Positions 38,057-46,361 of a DNA stretch of 64,000 bases are shown one piece after another. A program made the position numbers and the translations under genes. Under the pieces are notes generated by a model. That model saw only the letters and a program-made list of their open reading frames with translations. It had not been told where the DNA came from and did no database searches. This DNA is from Lampropedia aestuarii. GTDB lineage: Bacteria; Pseudomonadota; Gammaproteobacteria; Burkholderiales; Burkholderiaceae_C. The stretch lies in the NCBI RefSeq assembly GCF_004803635.1, contig NZ_SSWX01000001.1, forward strand, positions 248,001-312,000, given 5' to 3'. Numbering within the stretch: the stretch's first letter is position 1; the number at the start of each line of letters is the position of its first letter.

Positions 38057-38821
38057 TCAGGCCGGATTGTCAATTTCAATGAAACGGTGTTCCAAACCTA
38101 AATTATCGGCTACGCGCGCAGCCACACAGGGCGCACCATAGCGTTCGGTTGCGTGATGGCCTGCGGCAATGAAAGTCACACCACACTCTTTGGCCAAATG
38201 CGCTTGCGGCTCAGAAATCTCGCCTGTCACAAAGGCATCTGCGCCAGCGTCAATGGCTTTTTGAAAATAGCTTTGGGCTCCGCCTGTGCACCAGTGCAAT
38301 TGTTGAATAGGCCTGCCGCCATCAATTAGCAACGGCTCACGCCCCAGTTTGACAGCAAGGTCTGCTGCCAGCTGTTGGCCAGAGGCATAGTTCACCTCGG
38401 CATGAAAAATCAACGAGCGCTCCTTGAGTGGCTGCCCCATGCCCCACCCCATATGCACCCCAAGTTGGGCGTTATTGCCCAAACTAGGGTGCGCATCAAG
38501 CGGTAAATGGTAGGCCAGCAAATTGATATCATGTGCCAGCAACTTTTGAACCCGGCGTTTCATCCAGCCGGTTAAGGTGCCGTCCATACCGCGCCAAAAC
38601 AGCCCGTGATGGACGATGATGGCATCGGCACTCGCCTCAATGGCCGCATCAATGAGCGCTTCGCTGGCGGTGACTCCGCTGATCAAGCGGCGGATCTGAG
38701 CCTTGCCTTCGACCTGCAAGCCATTGGGACCATAGTCCTCAAATTCCGCAGGCAACAGCAGCGCATCAAACGCCTGCAGCAGTGCACTGCGAGAAACTGA
38801 CACATCGGATCCATTGCTCAT
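38057..38821 (-). CDS. NIF3/YbgI-family protein (GTP cyclohydrolase I type 2 homolog)
   Basis: The 254-residue cytosolic protein has NIF3 signatures: DYGPNGLQVEG, SGVTASEALIDAAIEASADAIIVHHGLFW (metal His pair), LLAYHLPLDAHPSLGNNAQL, WCTGGAQSYFQKAIDAGADAFVTGEISE and FIAAGHHATERYG. These dinuclear-metal proteins form toroidal hexamers; the cyclohydrolase activity reported for relatives is debated, so the physiological role is open. Its ATG overlaps the stop of the GbsR-type regulator gene as ATGA, which implies coupled translation of a regulator and this enzyme. Confidence 0.92.
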   Translation of the reverse strand: MSNGSDVSVSRSALLQAFDALLLPAEFEDYGPNGLQVEGKAQIRRLISGVTASEALIDAAIEASADAIIVHHGLFWRGMDGTLTGWMKRRVQKLLAHDINLLAYHLPLDAHPSLGNNAQLGVHMGWGMGQPLKERSLIFHAEVNYASGQQLAADLAVKLGREPLLIDGGRPIQQLHWCTGGAQSYFQKAIDAGADAFVTGEISEPQAHLAKECGVTFIAAGHHATERYGAPCVAARVADNLGLEHRFIEIDNPA

Positions 38822-39378
38822 GCCTTCTTACCTCCCCCGGTGATTTTGTCCTTGAGGGAGAGCAGTTTGGTCACTGTTGCTCCCATGCCCATCAATTGCA
38901 TTGCAGTCTCTGGTTTCAGGTGCTGGATATCGTCAAACCACTTCATCAAGTGGTTGATCAACTCGTACATTTGCTTCATGCGCTCCTGGGCGTAGCGGTC
39001 TTCATCACTGACCGCCTCTTCGAGCAACGCCCCCCGGAGCATTGAGGTCGTCGGCTCAATCTCGCGCCGGCGGCGCTCCTCAGCCAAAACCCGAAAAATT
39101 TCCCAGACATCCTCGGGCGCCTGAAAATACTCTCTGCGGTCACCTGGCTGATGGCGCAATTGCACCAGACGCCAGGATTGCAACTCTTTGAGCCCCATGC
39201 TGACATTGGAGCGCGAGAACTCCAGCTTGAAGGTGATTTCTTCAGCATTCAAAGGTTTCTCTGAGAGGAACAACAATGCATATATTTGTCCAACCGTGCG
39301 GTTAATACCCCAGCGGCTGCCCATCTCACCAAAGTGGGAGACAAACTGGCGCGTCAAGGGTGACAGCGGATCGTTCAT
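38818..39378 (-). CDS. GbsR/MarR-family transcriptional regulator
   Basis: The 186-residue winged-helix protein contains FVSHFGEMGSRWGINRTVGQIYALLFLSEKPLNAEEI, then the recognition part FSRSNVSMGLKELQSWRLVQLRHQPGDRREYF, as in GbsR-type MarR relatives that often control osmoprotectant uptake. The rest is a helical C-terminus (RYAQERMKQMYELINHLMKWFDD). ATG 39378 is used; the frame can be extended to a TTG at 39393. It is translationally coupled to the NIF3-family gene. mscL next door is also osmotic, but on the other strand with a terminator between, so a link is only suggestive. Confidence 0.87.
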   Translation of the reverse strand: MNDPLSPLTRQFVSHFGEMGSRWGINRTVGQIYALLFLSEKPLNAEEITFKLEFSRSNVSMGLKELQSWRLVQLRHQPGDRREYFQAPEDVWEIFRVLAEERRRREIEPTTSMLRGALLEEAVSDEDRYAQERMKQMYELINHLMKWFDDIQHLKPETAMQLMGMGATVTKLLSLKDKITGGGKKA

Positions 39379-39492
39379 AATTGGATAGTCCAAGGTAGTA
39401 GCTAGGTAAGCGGTGCCAATACACTGCAGAGTGCATCAGCGTGGTCTAGGAATAGTCTGCGCCAAGCCATCCACAAACATGTGCCAAGTTTT

Positions 39493-39676
39493 CTAAGCGC
39501 CTGTTAAAAATCTTCACGCAGTCGCGCAAAGCACAAAAACCAAGCAGTGCAAGGCGCTTGTTGCCGCCCATACCTCTGCATGGGCACAACGGGCAACGAC
39601 GCAATGCACTTTTTAGTGCCTTGACCATAGTGCTGAAGCCCCAAAGGCGCACTGCTTTGTTAAAAACCTCTCCAGG
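39493..39676 (-). repeat. Interspersed intergenic repeat, copy 2
   Basis: The reverse complement of this stretch aligns with 18199-18330. The exact block GCACAACGGGCAACG lies at 39584-39598 and GCAGTGCAAGGCGC at 39544-39557, each the complement of a copy-1 block and with the same 41 bp spacing; GCAGTCGCGCAA also matches. Weaker similarity extends to about 39676 through GTGCTGAAGCCCC. The ends carry GTTAAAAATC and TTGTTAAAAACC-like sequences, reminiscent of the termini of the element at 43909-44047. It lies in the gap before the HtrA gene and has no coding potential. Confidence 0.7.
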
Positions 39677-40099
39677 CAGTGAGCCCGGCTGCGGTTTTTG
39701 CCACGCATTGCAGCTTTTGGACTCCAACACGGCTGCGTCGATATGATGAACGGGCTCCAAACAAAGAAATACACCGGACTACAAGATGCTGGAGATGCTT
39801 TCACAACCAAAGGCACTGCACTCCAGATTACTGAAAAGTGTGAAATCATTTTACCTTTTGAGCAAAAAAAAGCATGCAGGTCTTAGGTAAACCCTGACAA
39901 TAGCCTCCTTGCCTCCCCTCCTGTACTTGACGCACCTGAAGCGCTGTGCAGCAAGATACTCCAATTCCATACAATCCGCGCAACGACTCTGCCCCCTCTC
40001 AGCTGGCTTGCATATACAGTGTCGACTCTCGACGTCCAATTCCGAGTCACAATGGCATGAATGGCAGGCACAACGCCCAGCCTCTGCACCTTCAATCCT
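39677..40099. other. Gene-free stretch upstream of the HtrA-type gene
   Basis: No supported gene. From about 39840 to 39900 the sequence is AT-rich with an eight-A run and an AAACCCTGACAATAG stretch, and it presumably contains the promoter of the protease gene, but no confident -35/-10 pair is visible. An ACTCCAACACGGCT block at 39720-39733 partly recurs at 53548-53559 (CTCCAACACGGCT); this is too short to interpret. Confidence 0.35.
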
Positions 40100-41245
40100 A
40101 TGCGTCGATATTGGCTACTTTTTTCACAAACCGTCACCGTGGTATTGGCCATCTATTTTGTCGTTGCGACGCTACAACCGCAATGGCTTAAGCCGCACAT
40201 AGCAGCTTTGGCACTCGCTGACGCGAATACGTCTTTGCAATCGGACACCGCCGACCATAGCCATGCACCTGCAAGCCTGAGAGCGGCTGCACAACGCGCA
40301 GCCCAGTCGGTCGTGAGCATCAACACGACCAAAACCGTGCGAGCCCCTTATGCCAACGATCCTTTTTTTCAATATTTTTTTGGCGAATCCCCCAACCGTG
40401 CACAAAGTGGCCTGGGCAGCGGAGTTATTGTCAATGAAGACGGTTATTTGCTCACCAACAACCATGTGATCGAAGGCGCCGATGCGATCAATGTCACCCT
40501 CAACGATGGCCGAGAATTCAGCGCCAAAGTGGTGGGCACTGACCCTGACTCCGATTTGGCCGTCCTCAAAATCAATGCACCCAACTTGCCCGCCATTCAG
40601 ATTGGCAACTCCGAGAAAATTGCCATTGGCGATGCAGTGCTGGCCATTGGCAATCCGTTTGGGGTCGGTCAAACCGTCACCAGTGGCATCATCAGTGCAT
40701 TAGGCCGCAGCCACTTGGGTTTGAATATGTATGAAAACTTCATTCAGACCGATGCGGCCATCAATCCAGGCAACTCAGGCGGCGCATTGGTTGATATCAA
40801 CGGTGATCTGGTTGGCATTAACACCGCCATCTTCTCCCAGTCAGGTGGCAATATGGGCATTGGCTTTGCCATCCCCACCAAAACCGCGCAATTCGTCATG
40901 GACAGCATCATTCGTGATGGCCGGGTGATCAGGGCATGGGCAGGCCTGGTTTCTGACCCCTTAACCCCTGAGCTGGCCGAAGCAGCCGGAGTGAAAGCCA
41001 CCTCTGGCGTGATCGTCACAGGCGTGCTGCAAGGCGGCCCTGCCGCCAAAGCGGGCATTCGCCCAGGCGATGTCATCACCTTGGTTGGCAAGCACCAAGT
41101 GCAAAGTGTTGGAGATTTGATGAGTACGATTGCAGGCCTGACACCCAATGTCCCAGTGGATATCCAAATGGAGCGCCATGGCGAGCTGCAAACCATCAGC
41201 ATCACGCCCGATGTGAAGCCTGCCACCATACGCAATCCTCGCTGA
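40100..41245 (+). CDS. Membrane-anchored HtrA/DegS-type serine protease with one PDZ domain
   Basis: The 381-residue periplasmic protease has an N-terminal membrane anchor (YWLLFSQTVTVVLAIYFVV). The chymotrypsin-like domain has the triad His in LLTNNHVIEGAD (near residue 120), Asp in DPDSDLAVLKI (near 151) and Ser in INPGNSGGAL (near 224), followed by a single PDZ domain (SGVIVTGVLQGGPAAKAGIRPGDVITLVG). One PDZ plus an uncleaved anchor is the DegS/HhoB-like layout, which in E. coli senses misfolded porins. The frame starts at 40061, but ATG 40100 (MRRYWLLF) is preferred. A TPR gene follows 32 bp later. It lies near tatABC, as in many Burkholderiales. Confidence 0.94.
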   Translation: MRRYWLLFSQTVTVVLAIYFVVATLQPQWLKPHIAALALADANTSLQSDTADHSHAPASLRAAAQRAAQSVVSINTTKTVRAPYANDPFFQYFFGESPNRAQSGLGSGVIVNEDGYLLTNNHVIEGADAINVTLNDGREFSAKVVGTDPDSDLAVLKINAPNLPAIQIGNSEKIAIGDAVLAIGNPFGVGQTVTSGIISALGRSHLGLNMYENFIQTDAAINPGNSGGALVDINGDLVGINTAIFSQSGGNMGIGFAIPTKTAQFVMDSIIRDGRVIRAWAGLVSDPLTPELAEAAGVKATSGVIVTGVLQGGPAAKAGIRPGDVITLVGKHQVQSVGDLMSTIAGLTPNVPVDIQMERHGELQTISITPDVKPATIRNPR

Positions 41246-41277
41246 AACGGCCCACTCTGCAACCACACCGACTCACC

Positions 41278-41607
41278 ATGAACATCGCCGCACTAGAAGC
41301 CATGCTGCAAAATGGCAAAGACAATGCCTTATTGCGATTTGGTTTAGGCAAAGCCTATTTCGACGAGGGCCAGGCCAGCCAAGCGGTCACCCACTTGCTT
41401 GCGTGTACACAATTTGACCCCGGTTACTCAGCCGCCTGGAAATTGTTAGGCAAAGCGTATTTGCAATCACACAATACCGCTGCTGCGCTTGACGCATGGA
41501 CTCAAGGCCTGGCTGCGGCTCAGACCAAAGGCGACAAGCAAGCAGAAAAAGAAATGCTTGTACTGGTGCGCAGAATACACAAAAGCGCAAATAATCAGCA
41601 CGGGTGA
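41278..41607 (+). CDS. Small tetratricopeptide-repeat protein
   Basis: The 109-residue cytosolic protein is made almost entirely of about two and a half TPR units: ALLRFGLGKAYFDEGQASQAVTHLLACTQFDPGYSAAWKLLGKAYLQ, read as helix pairs, and NTAAALDAWTQGLAAAQTKGDKQAEKEMLVLVRRI. It has no signal peptide or membrane segment, so it probably acts as a small adaptor. It starts 32 bp after the HtrA-type gene on the same strand and is likely co-transcribed. The partner is unknown. Confidence 0.85.
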   Translation: MNIAALEAMLQNGKDNALLRFGLGKAYFDEGQASQAVTHLLACTQFDPGYSAAWKLLGKAYLQSHNTAAALDAWTQGLAAAQTKGDKQAEKEMLVLVRRIHKSANNQHG

Positions 41608-41618
41608 CTGCACTAGGT

Positions 41619-41709
41619 CTGCGCGGCCAGCGACCTTTCTCACAAAACTGCGGTCTGGGCCGCGCAGTCTTGCACGGTATGCACGGTCTGCCATGTGTAT
41701 TGGCAGACC
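41619..41709. repeat. Two strong hairpins sharing GGTCTG between the TPR gene and tatC
   Basis: Hairpin one: CTGCGCGGCC (41619-41628) with GGCCGCGCAG (41658-41667), a perfect 10 bp stem, and an inner GACC/GGTC pairing in the loop. Hairpin two: GGTCTGCC (41685-41692) with GGCAGACC (41702-41709), a perfect 8 bp stem with a 9-base loop. The hexamer GGTCTG occurs three times in the same direction and once inverted. They sit between convergent genes (stops at 41607 and 41819), where a bidirectional 3'-end function is plausible, but neither has a T-run. Confidence 0.6.
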
Positions 41710-41818
41710 AATACTGGCCTTCCCCGTGTCCAATGGTGCTCATAACAGGGCGTAAGATCACTTCGCTCTTATTGCCTGTTATCGCCTGCTCATTATCTCC
41801 ACGCAGCGGTGCAATCGT

Positions 41819-42601
41819 TTAAGAGTTGCTTGCTTCTTCGCCTTCTGGCTCTTTCTTGGCAAACCAACGCGATGCAAACAGCCCCACCTCGTAGAGCAAG
41901 CACATCGGTATCGCCAATGACAGCTGAGAGATCACATCTGGCGGCGTCACAATGGCCGCAATCACGAAGGCCAACACAATAAAGTAGCCTCTGAAACCAC
42001 GCAATTTCTCCAAGCTCACAATGCCAAAGCGCACCAATAGCATCACCACAATAGGCACCTGAAACGCCAAAGCAAAAGCGATATAAAGTGACAAAATCAC
42101 ACTGACATAGGAGGCCACATCGGGCGTTGCCGCCACGCTTTGAGGAGCGAATTTCTGGATGAACTCGAACATCTTATCCAGCACAAACAGCTGCACAAAC
42201 GCGATCCCGACATATGCGAGCAAGCTGCCCAGCATGATCATAGGCAGCGCAAAACGTTTTTCGTGGCTATACAAGCCTGGCGCAACAAATGCCCAAACCT
42301 GGAAAATCAACCATGGCAGCGCAATCAACACCGCCGTCATCATCATGACTTTCAAGGGCACCAAAAACGGTGACAACACGCCCACCGCAATCAATTTGGC
42401 ATCTGGCGGCATATGCGCGCGAATCGGCATCGCAATCACATCAATCAAAGCGCTGGGGCCGGGCCAAATGGCCAAGCCGACAATCGCCACCAAGACCCCT
42501 ACGATGCAGTAAATAATGCGGTTGCGCAGCTCAATCAGATGCTGCACAAAAGGCTGCTCAGTGCCAGCCAGTTCATTGTCAGGAGAGGGGGAGTAGGCCA
42601 T
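41819..42601 (-). CDS. tatC: Sec-independent (Tat) translocase subunit TatC
   Basis: TatC is the 260-residue core receptor of the twin-arginine translocase, in the inner membrane. It begins with the family's PFVQHLIELRNRIIYCI and has six membrane segments (for example IIYCIVGVLVAIVGLAIWPGP, VMMMTAVLIALPWLIFQVWAFVAPGLY, the latter with the conserved FxxPGL-like turn, and FVIAAIVTPPDVISQLSLAIPMCLLYEVG). The C-terminus is short and charged. It is last in tatA-tatB-tatC, 61 bp after tatB. Confidence 0.97.
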   Translation of the reverse strand: MAYSPSPDNELAGTEQPFVQHLIELRNRIIYCIVGVLVAIVGLAIWPGPSALIDVIAMPIRAHMPPDAKLIAVGVLSPFLVPLKVMMMTAVLIALPWLIFQVWAFVAPGLYSHEKRFALPMIMLGSLLAYVGIAFVQLFVLDKMFEFIQKFAPQSVAATPDVASYVSVILSLYIAFALAFQVPIVVMLLVRFGIVSLEKLRGFRGYFIVLAFVIAAIVTPPDVISQLSLAIPMCLLYEVGLFASRWFAKKEPEGEEASNS

Positions 42602-42662
42602 TTTTTAAAAAGCAAACAAGTGCTGTGGTTGATTCGCTAACAGTCGCACCACTGCCAAGCGA

Positions 42663-43199
42663 TCAATGCAATTCTTTATCAGTGGGCAGACGCAAGCGCG
42701 CCACGCGAGCTGCATCTGATTGCACATTCTTACGCACTTGGTGGCGTGCTTTATACCATCTCGGTACAGCCGTGCGGCGGGCGCGCCAGTCTTTGCGCAC
42801 TGGTGCATACACCACAGGCGTTACAGCAGAGACAAATTCGCGCTTAGAAGCATCCTGCAACTCTTCCAATGGCGGCGATACAGCCTGATCAGCGCCATCT
42901 GCATCGAGTGCATTCAACTCACTAGAGACTTGGTTAACACCCTTTTGGAAGTCACTTGCATGCGTACGTACGGTCTGCTGCAAATCACGCGCAGCGCCTT
43001 CAATCGACGTTTTGACTTTGCGCAACTCGTCAACCTCCATGGCTTGGTTGACTTCACGCTTGACATCGTTCACATAACGTTGGGCTTTGCCCAATAAAGT
43101 GCCCAAAGTTTTGGCCACTTTAGGCAAGCGCTCGGGCCCAATGACAATCAAGGCAACAATGCCAATCATGACCAATTTTGAAATACCTAGATCAAACAT
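42663..43199 (-). CDS. tatB: Sec-independent (Tat) translocase subunit TatB
   Basis: The 178-residue protein from ATG 43199 (MFDLGISKLVMIGIVALIVIGPERLPK) has one membrane helix with the conserved Gly-Pro hinge, an amphipathic helix (VAKTLGTLLGKAQRYVNDVKREVNQAMEVDELRK) and a long, variable charged tail. TatB forms the signal-binding complex with TatC. The frame runs 53 codons upstream without conserved sequence. The gap to tatA, 217 bp, is rather long for this cluster; it could hold its own promoter, though none is clear. Confidence 0.95.
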   Translation of the reverse strand: MFDLGISKLVMIGIVALIVIGPERLPKVAKTLGTLLGKAQRYVNDVKREVNQAMEVDELRKVKTSIEGAARDLQQTVRTHASDFQKGVNQVSSELNALDADGADQAVSPPLEELQDASKREFVSAVTPVVYAPVRKDWRARRTAVPRWYKARHQVRKNVQSDAARVARLRLPTDKELH

Positions 43200-43416
43200 C
43201 GGTTCAACCAACTTCCATTGCGGTATGCAATCAACAAATCCTAACAACCCTGCATACAGGATGCTCAATCGGGCAGAACCAATAGACCCAAAGGCCTGGT
43301 GCGCCACAAGCCGCCTGGCAAAGCCCGCGACGCGGCGTGCGTCATCGCCGATGCACACCTACGCAAAGAAACAGGCCTTTTTCACACAGCACAGCATCGA
43401 GCCGAACTGCATATGA

Positions 43417-43653
43417 TCAGTTTTTTTGCTTGGCTTGGACGTCAATCGTTTCCTTGTCGTCCGGCAGCGGCTGGGCCGCAACCTTAGCACTCTCGGCAGC
43501 CTGTGGTGCCTCGCCGCCTTCGCGCATGCCATCCTTAAAGCCTTTGACAGCCCCACCTAAATCACTGCCCATATTGCGCAGCTTTTTGGTGCCAAAAATC
43601 AAAACCACCACCAGCAACACCACCAACCAGTGCCAAATCGATAAACCACCCAT
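43417..43653 (-). CDS. tatA: Sec-independent (Tat) translocase subunit TatA
   Basis: The 78-residue protein has one membrane helix and an amphipathic helix: [43 protein letters not shown]. The GTKKLR hinge and SDLG..VKGFK blocks are diagnostic. TatA oligomers form the translocation pathway for folded proteins. ATG 43653 has GAGGAG 7 bases upstream; the TTG two codons earlier is less likely. The upstream neighbour is a MITE-like element at 43909-44047, beyond which lies the HIT gene. Confidence 0.96.
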   Translation of the reverse strand: MGGLSIWHWLVVLLVVVLIFGTKKLRNMGSDLGGAVKGFKDGMREGGEAPQAAESAKVAAQPLPDDKETIDVQAKQKN

Positions 43654-43908
43654 ATTCAACTCCTCAAACCAAAAAACGCATACCGTTCAAAAACATCTGA
43701 CTGGCTATTGCATCACAGCACAAGACTGCGAACAATCACGCAGCACTGAAATCATTGTATGCCGCTACAGGCATGGGGCCAGACACACCATCAAAGCGCC
43801 ACCAACAAGCTCGTCAGCACCCATTCAAAGCCAGCAACCAGTCAGGCCAACACAATATGGATACTGGGTTTCAAAAACAATTCCCATAAGCCCCCCAGCA
43901 GCCATTGT

Positions 43909-44047
43909 CCTCAGAAGCTGTTTACAGTCTTTTCGCACTCGCGCAGGGCACAACATAGCGGCAACGCAGTAATAGGCTTATCTTGTGCATCGCCTCCTTT
44001 TGGGCGTCAACGCGGTCTGCGAAAAGATCGTTAACAAGATTCTCAGG
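43909..44047. mobile_element. MITE-like element with about 32 bp imperfect terminal inverted repeats
   Basis: The left end (43909-43940, CCTCAGAAGCTGTTTACAGT...) is an imperfect inverted copy of the right end (44016-44047, ...AAAGATCGTTAACAAGATTCTCAGG); read outward, both follow the pattern TGCGAAAAGA-GT-AACA-TTCT-AGG. The 139 bp element has no coding capacity. Its left half, reversed, also matches parts of the repeats at 18199-18330 and 39493-39626 (GTGCC-TGCGCGA-TGC-AAAGA). It sits between the HIT gene and tatA, separating genes that are usually close together. The size and termini suggest a non-autonomous element; no cognate transposase or target duplication is recognised. Confidence 0.58.
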
Positions 44048-44068
44048 TCGGACCGGAGCAACCCCAAC

Positions 44069-44437
44069 TCAGCCCTTGAGCCACGGACGGGGCCCGCCCA
44101 TCACATGCACATGCAAGTGATGCACTTCCTGCCCGCCCTCTTCACCCGTATTCACGACGATCCGAAAACCACCCTCTGGATAAGGGTTGCAGCCCATCTG
44201 TAGCGCCAGTTCTGGCGCCTTGGCCATAATTTTTCCCAGCCATGGCGCATCCGATGCCTGCACTTGAGCCATTGATGCAATATGGCGCTTGGGCACCATC
44301 AGAAAATGCACGGGAGCCCAAGGGTTGATGTCGTGAAAAGCGAAAATATCCTCGTCCTCATACACCTTTTTAGACGGAATTTCACCAGCGATAATTTTGC
44401 AAAAAATGCACTGAGGATCATGCGAAACAGAAGACAT
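44069..44437 (-). CDS. Histidine triad (HIT) nucleotide-binding protein, HinT-type
   Basis: The 122-residue cytosolic protein from ATG 44437 (MSSVSHDPQCIFCKIIAGEIPS) shows CIFCKI near the start, DINPWAPVHFLMVPKRHI, NTGEEGGQEVHHLHVHVMGG with the histidine triad HLHVH, and the HinT C-terminal GPRPW. HinT enzymes hydrolyse phosphoramidates such as AMP-lysine. It is the third gene after the DUF4870 and patatin genes on the minus strand, about 170 bp from the patatin stop. Confidence 0.95.
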   Translation of the reverse strand: MSSVSHDPQCIFCKIIAGEIPSKKVYEDEDIFAFHDINPWAPVHFLMVPKRHIASMAQVQASDAPWLGKIMAKAPELALQMGCNPYPEGGFRIVVNTGEEGGQEVHHLHVHVMGGPRPWLKG

Positions 44438-44608
44438 ACATTCCAACCAATTAAGTACCAAACCACCTGACGGCTAAACTATAAGCGAGCTTGGCGCCAA
44501 CCAAGGAACAGCGGCCAGTCTTGGCCAACTAGCTGGGCATAGCACCATGATAAGTGGCAACTACAGGCTGTATTGAGTGCGCTTCACAGCCTATGCGCGC
44601 GCCAGCAA

Positions 44609-45658
44609 TTACATCGAGGAGCGCACCCCCACATCGGCAGCGTGCAGTTGCAGCCACTGTAATGCAGACTCACGCCCCTTCTCAAACAATTGCTGCAAAA
44701 AACCGATATCCGCGCGCATTTTGCTTTCACTGCCAAAAGTATGCAAAAAAGCCCCGCCATCAATGCGGTGCATATGGATGTCCTTATAGAACTGTGAGTC
44801 CAAGCGCCCCTCTTGCAGCAAACGGCGCACAAACTCAATCGCACGCAATTCCGACAACAGACTGGCATTGAAGGTCACTTCATTGATGCGCTCTTGAATC
44901 TCGGGCATGGTTTGCGGTACCGACTCTGTCTCAATCGGGTTGATCTGAACAAGCAAAACATCGTCCGATTCAGTTTTATAAATCAACGGATAAATGGCCG
45001 GATTACCAGAAAATCCGCCGTCCCAGTAATGCTCGCCGTCAATTTCCACGGCTTTGAATACCTGGGGTAAACAAGCGGATGCCATCAATGCATCCAGACT
45101 GATACCCTCTTCCTGGAATACTTTGCTGCGCCCGGTGCGCACATTGGTTGCCCCAATGAACAAGCGCGGCACCACGCCTTGCCCCTGGTATTGCTTGATC
45201 AACTCAAAATCGATCTGCCGTCTCAATAAGTCCCGCAGCGGATTGATATCCATAGGATTGCTTTGCGCGGGCGAGAGATGGGAGGGCAACATCAAGGGCT
45301 TGAGCCAAGGCATCCATTGCGCCGCCAAACGCGAGGGCGAGACATTGAGAAACGCCCCCATCGTGCCCACTGCCTCCCAGAAGTTGCGCAACGCCAGGCG
45401 GGCAAGCTCACAACCTTTGGCATGCACCTGGGCCTGATCGGTCAAATCAAGACTTGCCGCCTTGGCAAAACCCGCAGCCAATACCGTGGCATTCATGGCT
45501 CCAGCACTGGTGCCGCTGATCCCCTCAAAAACAAAACGGCCATCCTCCAGCAAGGTGTCCAGCACCCCCCATGTGAAAGCGCCATGAGAGCCCCCGCCTT
45601 GCAAAGCCAAGTTCAGCACGATGGGTGCTGCAGGATTGTTGTTCGTGCTATCGGCCAT
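44609..45658 (-). CDS. Patatin-like phospholipase (RssA-type)
   Basis: The 349-residue protein carries the complete patatin signature: oxyanion-hole LALQGGGSHGAFTWGVLDTLLED, nucleophile elbow GISGTSAGAMNA (Ser near residue 47) and the dyad Asp in WDGGFSGNPAIYPL. Such proteins are lipid acyl hydrolases acting at the membrane or on imported lipids. The remaining helices (EIQERINEVTFNASLLSELRAIEFVRRLL) match bacterial RssA/Patatin relatives. Only four bases separate its ATG from the DUF4870 gene stop, so they form an operon. The substrate is not predictable. Confidence 0.92.
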   Translation of the reverse strand: MADSTNNNPAAPIVLNLALQGGGSHGAFTWGVLDTLLEDGRFVFEGISGTSAGAMNATVLAAGFAKAASLDLTDQAQVHAKGCELARLALRNFWEAVGTMGAFLNVSPSRLAAQWMPWLKPLMLPSHLSPAQSNPMDINPLRDLLRRQIDFELIKQYQGQGVVPRLFIGATNVRTGRSKVFQEEGISLDALMASACLPQVFKAVEIDGEHYWDGGFSGNPAIYPLIYKTESDDVLLVQINPIETESVPQTMPEIQERINEVTFNASLLSELRAIEFVRRLLQEGRLDSQFYKDIHMHRIDGGAFLHTFGSESKMRADIGFLQQLFEKGRESALQWLQLHAADVGVRSSM

Positions 45659-45662
45659 GCAA

Positions 45663-46082
45663 CTACACCCCGATTTGTTTTTCTTGGTTCATCGCAACCA
45701 TGCCGCGCACGATGCGAATCAGAAACCACACTGACACTACAAACCATGCCAATTTGCCGGGAAAGTACAAGGGGAAATACAAAGGCAGCGTAATCACATA
45801 CCAAAAACATGCCCAGCCAACCGATGCAATGCGCCACTTGAAATGGCTCTCCTGCCAAGTCCCGACTGCATCCGAGCGCTTAACCAAATCCAAAATCAAG
45901 GCCAGCAACAGCAGCAGCATGCTGGGCTCCAAGCCAGGAATTACAGCGCAAACGGCCACGACCAAGTGCATGCCATAACTCACCCAGCCCAATTGCTTGA
46001 GTTGCATCAATTGCTGCGGGTCATTGGCAAATTCACGTGCCTGCACATCAATCACATCATGCTTCTGATTTTGAGCCATCAT
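45663..46082 (-). CDS. DUF4870-type small membrane protein
   Basis: The 139-residue protein has three or four membrane segments (YGMHLVVAVCAVIPGL, PSMLLLLLALILDLVKRSDA, WRIASVGWACFWYVITLPLYFPLYF, LAWFVVSVWFLIRIVRGMVAMN). The block DAVGTWQESHFKWRI is typical of the DUF4870 group found beside HIT and tat genes in Burkholderiales. Two consecutive ATGs (46082, 46079) follow AGAGGG; either may start. It opens the minus-strand cluster DUF4870-patatin-HIT and is divergent from the riboflavin genes. Its function is unknown. Confidence 0.75.
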   Translation of the reverse strand: MMAQNQKHDVIDVQAREFANDPQQLMQLKQLGWVSYGMHLVVAVCAVIPGLEPSMLLLLLALILDLVKRSDAVGTWQESHFKWRIASVGWACFWYVITLPLYFPLYFPGKLAWFVVSVWFLIRIVRGMVAMNQEKQIGV

Positions 46083-46361
46083 CGTACCCTCTGCCTGCTT
46101 GGCGTCTATGTGGATGAATTCATCAAGGACATCGGCCACAACCGCTGCGAGCCCATGCCTGACCATGAGGGGCATTGTGCCCCAATCCATTGCAAGGCCT
46201 TGCGCATGCCTTGCGTGCGGTCATGGGTAATGCGCTGAAACGCCATCTGAAGCAGCACGTGATCCATGCCAATTAGTGACCAGACCCGCCCACCATGCAC
46301 CAGCGCTTAGTGGGCAGGCTGAAGCCGCTACAATAGAGTGATTAACTACCCGCTCTTTGCC

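Noticed and set aside
46083-46361. Possible FMN riboswitch before ribB
   Set aside because: None of the conserved RFN pieces seen at 50964-51135 is present here.
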